Origin: Kuschelorhynchus macadamiae | Lineage: Eukaryota; Arthropoda; Insecta; Coleoptera; Curculionidae | Direction: 5' to 3' | Assembly: GCA_030620095.1 (NCBI GenBank) | Contig: JAUTXW010000556.1 | Location: forward strand, 849,001 to 913,000 | DNA: 64,000 nt | In this document: piece by piece, positions 55,979 to 64,000 of the stretch | How the letters are laid out: the number at the start of each line of letters is the position of its first letter | Numbering within the stretch: the stretch's first letter is position 1 | Program-made: the position numbers and the translations under genes | The notes under the pieces: generated by a model | What the model saw: only the letters and a program-made list of their open reading frames with translations | Told to the model about the DNA's origin: nothing | Database searches by the model: none

Positions 55979-56640
55979 TGTAAAATCCTATAATTGCATG
56001 TTTTATCATAGACAAGAATAATCTGACTTAAAGCAGTACAGAGATCGGAAACACTTCGCGACGGCTGTACTGTGAACGACGTCGATTTAATTTTAGCCGT
56101 AAATTAAATTACATTATACCTCATTGCAAATAAATCATTCATGCCAAATTTTGACATCCTCCCTAATTCCTGAAATAACGGCGTTTGGAGTTTTAAGTGA
56201 TACACCCTATAAATAAACCTAATAATTTTGTTGAAACTAAAAAGTACTAGGGGTTACTGTTAAGACACACTAGATATGAATTTGCAATCCTATCATCGCG
56301 TGTTTCATCATAGACTTGAAAAATTAATTTCATTTTAACCGTAAATAATTACTATGTACCCCATCAAAAAAATCTTTCTTACCAAAATTTGACATACTGC
56401 TTAATTCTGAAATAACATCATTTGGGATTTTAAGTGAAATAACGTACTTTCTAGATCGCTCGACATTTTGTTGGAACCAAATGGTACTGTGTTACTGTTG
56501 AGACACACTATATATACGTTTACAATCATATTATTATGGTCCCTTATTTCATCATAAAATAGAAACATCGGGCTTCATTAAATTAGACTTAAATCAGAAA
56601 CTGGAAACACTTGTTCAAATTTTCTTTTTGTGTGATCGAG
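55979..56640. repeat. Degenerate tandem repeat, about 240-300 bp units, three copies
   Basis: The AATCCTAT...GTTTCATCATAGAC segment recurs at about 55985, 56285 and 56525. TTTTGACAT...CTAATTC(C)TGAAATAAC recurs at 56148 and 56389. A CACCCTATAAATA motif lies at 56207. Probably non-autonomous transposon copies. Confidence 0.65.
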
Positions 56641-56956
56641 ATAAAAGCTTATGTGTTTATAAATCTTCCGTTGCTAATGGAATATGTAATATATTTCTTA
56701 AAGGATTGTCCCACGCATATCATTATTTATTAATCCCCAAATAAATTGTGCTATTAAAGGAGGGTTTATTGTAAATTTATTGCGTAAACCTAACATTAAA
56801 AATCTCTTTATAATAATTTAGCGTAGTGGTAGAATGGGATTTAAACTGTATTTGTACGTATCTTTTATTGCTTATGATTTCACACATAAGTAATTTCATT
56901 TATTCTGTAAAAATGAGTTTGCTTGTTGCATATTTTACCGTCTATTTTCCGCTACT
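56641..56956. other. AT-rich stretch
   Basis: Nothing recognised. Confidence 0.45.
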
Positions 56957-57215
56957 AGGTTAACCTATCTGGAAGGGATCTACCAGCTTTACATGTCATC
57001 AGTCTACAGTTTAACAGACATCGATAAACGTTTCGACCCCCGCCTCACACTTCACCCTCGAGCGGTTAACTCTAGGGTTACGGTGCAATATTTGGTCTTT
57101 ATCAAGTGATTTACTGACTAACAAGTGTGTATCTGCTCCAAATTCTCCTCTACAGCCCACAAACTGACGTTAATGGGTTGGCATATGATACATTTTACCC
57201 TTGCAGACAGCGCAC
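56957..57215 (-). repeat. Dispersed repeat, copy 2
   Basis: Second copy of the 7245-7500 repeat; strand given to match copy 1. No tRNA-like segment was seen next to it. Confidence 0.55.
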
Positions 57216-57939
57216 TATCTAACCTAACCAAAGCTATGGCAGCTCTGTAACACTGATATTTTAGCATCCACATGGATATCAATATAGGAATTTTACTATA
57301 TAACTACCACTACCTAAACTAGGTATTTCAGAAAAATAATTCTAATTTTTTTCAGTTTCAGTTTCGAAATTGTCACTATATTCTGTCGGTAATTTTGGTA
57401 TCAGCGTCTTGCTTTACCTGCACTGTAAGCCACCATGTTCCACATACAATTTGATACTTCTGAATCTATGTAAATAAGAGCTAAAAAAATTCTATTTTTC
57501 CCCGCTGCAATGCATTAGTTGGTAATATGTCCCCCAATCTGTAATATTATAAAAATGTTTAACAAGCTTTTGATTACTTAATGTTGTGTGTATAAAATAT
57601 ATCCAAAAATCATCACATAACTGAAGAACAAAAATATTAATATCTTTAAAAGATGTGAATATAATTGAGCCCATAATGTAAATGACATCATCTGACCCAT
57701 TCCTCTTGCACATCAATAATCTGCTTTTTTCTACCAACAATGCTATTCACAGTTATTCTGAGGACAGTACATAGTATGCTTTTACATCAACCTACAATTT
57801 CCCAAGCCTGACTAAAATGAAAGATAGACGAAGAGTAATGAATTTATTTTTAACCCATCGCTGTTGAATTGAAACATTGCTTATCCTAACCCATCATCTA
57901 TAGACAAATGATGCTATAGCCTTGAGGGCTTCTCTAAAG

Positions 57940-57940
<1 letters not shown>
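57216..57940. other. Unassigned stretch
   Basis: AT-rich; the minus ORF 57492-57740 has no known domain. Confidence 0.4.

Positions 57941-58003
<63 letters not shown>
57941..58003. repeat. (TA)n microsatellite, 63 bp
   Basis: Pure TA run ending in TGTCGGTGCCC. Confidence 0.97.
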
Positions 58004-58006
<3 letters not shown>

Positions 58007-58092
58007 GGTGCCCTTCTAGAATGGATTATTTGTTTCAAGTCACACAGCAAATGTGATTCTGTCGGCTTGGAACCTCCACTTTGAAACGTGGC

Positions 58093-58538
58093 ACTTAAAT
58101 TCGTATTGTGAAGGTCTTTTCTTAGTTGAGAAGTCAGAATTCCTGCTACACATCTCAAATATCTCTTTGACATTGCAACTACCAATGGTTATCGAAACAG
58201 ATATCCACTATCGTCTCCTTGCTAGAATATCTAGGAACCAAATCGTAGTTACTAGGTATTTTAATATTTGTTTTGTGCACCATGCTAAATGAAAGTATTA
58301 AGTTTTAATAAGAAAACATTCTAATAGCGAAACTGCTACGAAGACCAAAGAACTTAACTTCGTGTTGTGAAAGTGTTTTCTTAGCTAAGCACTCAGAATT
58401 CCTGCCACCTTACCGGTGTGTCTTTTGACATTGTCAGTACCGTCTCCTTGCTAGGATATTTTTTTCACCATGCTACAAGAACATATTTAGGTTTTGCGAA
58501 GAAAACATTCTAATATTCGAAATTACTACAAAGCACAA
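58093..58538 (+). repeat. Tandem duplication, about 260-bp unit
   Basis: Unit 1 (from 58093) and unit 2 (from 58353) share CTTAA(A/C)TTCGT(A/G)TTGTGAA, CAGAATTCCTGC, CGTCTCCTTGCTAG and GAAAACATTCTAATA in order. Unit 2 has lost about 70 bp. Confidence 0.8.
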
Positions 58539-59283
58539 CAACAATCAACCGATGGGCTGGCTTAATGGGAAACTGATTATCAAAACGAAGATCTAACATT
58601 ACTAAAAACACTAATTACTTTTTCATAGATATTTTTCGCGCGAAAAGCGGAACCGACTAAACTAAGTTGTGTTTACTGCAAACAGACGACTATAAAAGTT
58701 CGCAAATAAGTACATTCCCAGCACAGTAGCTTTTAATGGCAAATCAATTGGCGAGTTGCCAACCGAAGGTCAGATTATTGTGCTAATATGTAGAGGGTAC
58801 TAAGGTGCATAAACAATTTGAAAGGCATAAATCTTTGCTTTATTATATAAGTCAAAATATTCTTATAAACATATAAATTATATGATAAAACCAACTTTAT
58901 TAGAAAATAGCGCAACCAAATAGATATTTTTAACTTTTTTGACCCTGAAAAGTGGAATAAAAACAAATGCTAACTAAGCAACCACCAACCATATATGTAT
59001 TTTGCACACGGGAGCTGACTAATGACGAACCAATTGGTGGGAAATGATTTCCATGCGATGATGCGAAATCTCTTTCAGACCCTGCTAGTTGTGTATTATT
59101 TGTACTCAGTTATTTGATGTTTTCATAGCAGAAAAAAAGTACCGTCAGCTGCGAAACTACGGGTATTCCATGTGTTTCATGGAATATAGTCTTTAAGCTT
59201 CCAAAGGGCCGGTTAGATACCCAAAAAAAATTGGTGTAAACAAATTATATATGACATTCTGAATACCAAAAAAAAAATTTGGT
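58539..59283. other. Unassigned stretch
   Basis: Bases 58540-58770 are of balanced composition. Nothing recognised. Confidence 0.4.
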
Positions 59284-59440
59284 GTTTTTTTCAACCAAAA
59301 AAGAAATCTGAAATTTTTAATATTGTATGTACTATTTCGGAACAACATGAAAAGGTGGATTCCTATTAACAATAACACTTGGAAGAGTTGGAAGAGAACA
59401 AAATTCGAAAAATAGTGTATTTAGCAATATAACTAGTACT
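59284..59440 (+). repeat. Direct repeat, copy 1 (157 bp)
   Basis: Matches 60388-60542 with few differences (shared TTTTTAATATTGTATG, ATTCCTATTAACAATAACAC, TTGGAAGAGTTGGAAGAGAA). Followed directly by a (TA)n tract. Confidence 0.92.
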
Positions 59441-59441
59441 G

Positions 59442-59591
<150 letters not shown>

Positions 59592-59592
59592 A

Positions 59593-60355
59593 TCAACAGT
59601 TTTTGCGAAAATTAGGGTCTAATATCCACAATTTAATGCACACAAAAGTTTACCTGATATGTTTGACAATGTCAGTTTTGTTGATTTACAAAAAATGGAT
59701 CGTTTAACTGAAACCCAGAGAACTCAAATTTTAATTATACTGGGTTATGGGGATAGAATGCGAAACCTGCAAGATGTTTGTACTATCTTTAATGACAAAT
59801 ATCCTAAAATTAACAAAACATTTCGCGAAACTGCAAAGGTAAAAGATGCTGTATGTTCTTGCAGACCAGAAAGCACAATAATTCCTCATCTTTCTACCAA
59901 AACACTAGCAAGAGAAAACAGCGTCTCAACTTTGAAAGTAGGTTGTAAAAAACAATATAAACAATACAATACAAAAAAGAAATACTTAATACAAAAAACA
60001 ATAAATGAAATAACCTACGTAAGGTATTTAAAATGTTGTCCATTTACTTCCTTACAGTGGACCAAATACTGTGGGAAAACATTTAATACATTAAAAAGAA
60101 TTCCCGCCTTCTCGATTCGTCTACATTCGACTTTTATTCACTGCTTTAAGTCCTCGAGGTCATTGGGCTTAGTTGCATACACCACATTTTTAAAATATCC
60201 TCACAAAATCGAGGGGTGTCAAGTCCGGAGACCGAGGTGGCCACTCTATTGCACCCCTATGTCCAATCCATCTTCCAAAAAAAAACATTGTCTAAATATT
60301 CCCGAACATTCCGAGTAAAATGAGGTGGAGCACCATCTTGCTGAAACCATTATTT
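59593..60355. pseudogene. Rearranged mariner derivative, copy 1 (N-half +, C-half inverted)
   Basis: The + strand from 59695 reads MDRLTETQRTQILIILGYGD, then NDKYP and KINKTFRETAKVKDAV, a transposase N-terminus. From about 60350 leftward the minus strand reads QQDGAPPHFTRNVREYL, then RGAIEWPPRSPDLTPLDF and NVVYATKPNDLEDLKQ, the C-terminus. The two halves converge. About 34 bp of the N-terminal region present in copy 2 is missing here. The 219-codon + ORF over this region is not a gene. Confidence 0.88.
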
Positions 60356-60387
60356 CATCATTTAAATATATTCTGAACACATTGTTG

Positions 60388-60542
60388 TTTTTTTAAACCA
60401 AAAAAGATATCTGAAATTTTTAATATTGTATGCACTATTTCGGAACAACATAAAAAGCTGGATTCCTATTAACAATAACACTTGGAAGAGTTGGAAGAGA
60501 ACAAAATTCGAAAAATAGTGCATTTAGCAATATAACTAATAC
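60388..60542 (+). repeat. Direct repeat, copy 2 (155 bp)
   Basis: Second copy of 59284-59440. About 40 bp later a (TA)n tract begins, as in copy 1. Confidence 0.92.
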
Positions 60543-60580
60543 CTCTTTGATATTTCCATCGATTGATGACGCATGGGTAA

Positions 60581-61658
<1,078 letters not shown>

Positions 61659-61705
<47 letters not shown>
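61659..61705. repeat. (TA)n microsatellite, 47 bp
   Basis: Follows the LINE TTTGAA tail without a gap. Confidence 0.95.
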
Positions 61706-61709
<4 letters not shown>

Positions 61710-63330
61710 AGCCGCTGGAAAGAGGTACTGTTTAAACATCGTGTTTCTTTTATCGATTGGTATTCCATCAATCAGTAATAAAAGAAAAGGATGAAACATG
61801 AAATAGGAAGATGATGAAAGATTAAATTACCAAAACGACTTGCTAGACAAAGACTTTAACTTAGGCAGGCTTTTCACGTCAACGCCTCAAACGTCAAGAT
61901 TTTGTTGGGATGTTATTATTATTGTCTTTTGGTATTGTTCCACCATTTTGATCTTTTAAGGCATTCTTAGCTAAAAACACTCGTATGGAGATAAATCTTT
62001 TCATGCCTCACATATTGGAAGCGGTCCTGGCGCTTAGCCTGTAGTTGGTAACAAACGATGGATGATGAATACATACATACATGACTGTTAAACAAATTAC
62101 CTTCGAATGCCCAGTCGGGTAAAAAAATCATCAAAACCATTCCTTTAGGATATCCTCATCGTCATTTTTTGGTATAGATATTAGCAAAAAAAACTGATTT
62201 TTTTAAACATTTATACAAATTATTTTGCACTCGCAGTGGCATACTTCCAAATTTTCATGAGCTATAAAAGCTATTATTAGCCTATAATCAATAGAAACGC
62301 ATTCGTTTAATTAGAAAAATGTGTCTATAGGATAATAGGATATTTAAAACGCACAAAAGCCGATGAAAAACAATAAGCAATCGAATAGATTACTGCCGTG
62401 CAGCATAAATCGGCAACTAATTATCAAAACGTATCCAAAAGACCAATTCCTTTTTCCTCTCCGTTTTTCCGCGAATAAAAAAAAAGAAACTATTCAACCA
62501 ATTCACGAAACAACGAACAACAGAATTTTTGTATTCGAGTTTATCGCATCCACGGTAGCTTTTAGAGAACACGCCAATAGGCGGTAAATTTATTGTTATT
62601 AAACAGTCGCGGTGTTTAACATTCTTCGAGTAAATGAGTTTAAAAGGAATATTAAAAAAAATTAAAAGGGGGCCTGGTTGCATTAGCCAATGCAAACAGG
62701 CAGTGTGTATGCAAGAGCGGGAACTGTTTAATGTGTGTATACAAAAGAAGTTTTCTGTTTGCTCGAGTTATTTACTTTAAAGATTGAGAATAGGCGCGCA
62801 GTGTAAGTGAACACCTTCTGGTTTTATGGCCAAGTGTTTTGATAAAACTTTTATAGTTTCAGCAGATAAAAGGCAAATTTTAGAAGAAGCCAAGAAATTG
62901 GAGAAAAAAATATGTTAATATTTGCATTAAAAAATACGTAATGGGAAATGATTAAAAGTTCTTGATTATTTTGCTTCCCAATAATATAAATAATATAACG
63001 AGACAAGAATGAAATTTCTAATATTTTAAAAACCACTAAGTTTATCCCATGCTTTCCCCAATTAATTATGGATAAAATGAATCATTATTTCAAATTCACA
63101 GCTTGTTAAGCTATTAATAAATAATGTATTTTATAGTAGGACCGCTCACCTGAATTTAATGAAAATATGTACACTTAGGTATGAAATTATGCCTGATCCA
63201 ATGACGTGTTCCGCATTGCTGCTGTTTACCGTTTTTCTGTTATAAAAAGATTTTTTTAATGGGTCATCTTATATTATATTACTTTTTTAAAATCTGCGTA
63301 AAATTCTCAATACAGATAAACAATAAAGTC
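61706..63330. other. Unassigned stretch
   Basis: Bases 62270-62800 are of mixed composition; ORFs at 62363-62587 (+) and 62417-62695 (-) show no known domain. No cadherin exon seen. Confidence 0.4.
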
Positions 63331-64000
63331 AACAATTTTTGCGAAAATAAGGGTCTAATATCCATAATTTAATGTACACAAAAGTTTATCTGATATGTTT
63401 GACAATGTCAGTTTGTTGATTTACAAAAATGGATCGTTTAACTGAATCCTAAAGAACTGAAATTTTAATTATACTGGGTTATAGGGATAGAATGCGAGAC
63501 CTGCAAGATATTTGTAACGACAAATATCCTAACAGAAGTCCAATAACTAAATCTACCGTAAGTAAAATTAACAAAACATTTCGTGAAACTGGAAAAGTAA
63601 CAGATGCTGTACGTTTTTGCAGACCGGAAAGCACAATAATTCCTCATCTTGCTACCCTTGTTGTAAAAAACAACAGAAACAATACAATATAAAAAAGAAT
63701 AAATTAATTAAACTAAGTAAGGTATTTAAAATGTTGTCCATTTACTTCCTTACACTAGACCAAATACTATGGGAAAACGTCTACATTCGATTTTTATTCG
63801 CTCCTTTAAATCCTCGAGGTAATTGGGCTTAGTTTTATACACTACATTTTTAAGATATCCCCACAAAATGTAATCGAGGGGTGTCAAGTCCGGAGACCGG
63901 GCCACTCTATTGTATCCCTAGGTCCAATCCGTCTTCAAAAAAAAAACATTGTCTAAATATTCCCGAACATTCCAAGCAAAATGCGGTGGAGCACCATCTT
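63331..64000. pseudogene. Rearranged mariner derivative, copy 2 (runs off the window)
   Basis: Begins like copy 1 (TCAACAATTTTTGCGAAAAT). The + N-half at about 63430-63690 reads LQDICNDKYP, RSPITKSTVSKINKTFRETG and KVTDAVRFCRPES. The inverted C-half (from about 63740) shows the same CCTCGAGGTAATTGGGC and GGTGGAGCACCATCTT segments. It keeps the RSPITKSTV segment lost in copy 1 but lacks about 37 bp that copy 1 has near 60085-60120. Confidence 0.88.

Noticed and set aside
59659..60318. 219-codon + ORF as an intact gene
   Set aside because: Only its first part is transposase; the rest is antisense to the inverted C-terminal half.

Overview
This window looks like AT-rich insect nuclear DNA, perhaps from a beetle, although nothing here proves the order. 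The evidence is spliced exons with GT/AG borders, introns up to 16 kb, (TA)n tracts of up to about 670 bp, and many decayed animal transposons. There are no operons, ribosome binding sites, CRISPR arrays or rRNA genes.

One host gene is supported. It lies on the + strand and is represented by six internal exons: 7971-8151, 24164-24649, 37487-37662, 39633-40043, 51319-51514 and 52124-52360. They join in one open frame of 562 codons, with all intron phases agreeing, and encode consecutive extracellular cadherin (EC) repeats. From memory of the fly protein, the order and the odd features of these repeats match Dachsous, the giant protocadherin that binds Fat in planar cell polarity and Hippo growth control. 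The 5' end (signal peptide, first repeats) and the 3' end (remaining repeats, membrane segment, cytoplasmic tail) lie outside the window. I found no exon before 7971 or after 52360.

The rest is upstream, intronic and downstream sequence packed with mobile-element remains. Non-LTR retrotransposon fragments lie at 0.7, 4.8, 8.5-9.5, 15.8-17.3, 22.2-22.7, 32.9-33.3, 48.4, 49.5-50.9 and 61.3 kb. Penelope-like elements, several with hammerhead-like motifs, lie at 3.3-4.7, 13.3-13.6, 18.3-18.9, 20.2-21.8 and 35.4-36.0 kb. hAT elements lie at 16.3-17.1 kb (inside a LINE, with a perfect 8-bp target duplication) and 26.8-28.2 kb. Tc1/mariner fragments lie at 32.5, 54.8-55.9, 59.6-60.4 and 63.3-64.0 kb, and a THAP-domain relic at 41.4-42.2 kb. 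Short inverted-repeat elements lie at 12.1, 29.2, 38.2, 53.4 and 55.9 kb.

Two features stand out as possibly undescribed. One is a dispersed family carrying a degenerate minisatellite of about 130-140 bp (hallmark GGCCGCCATTTTG), found in six blocks in both orientations. The other is a mariner derivative in which the N-terminal half of the transposase faces an inverted C-terminal half, present in two copies that share this structure. Neither has been compared with a database.
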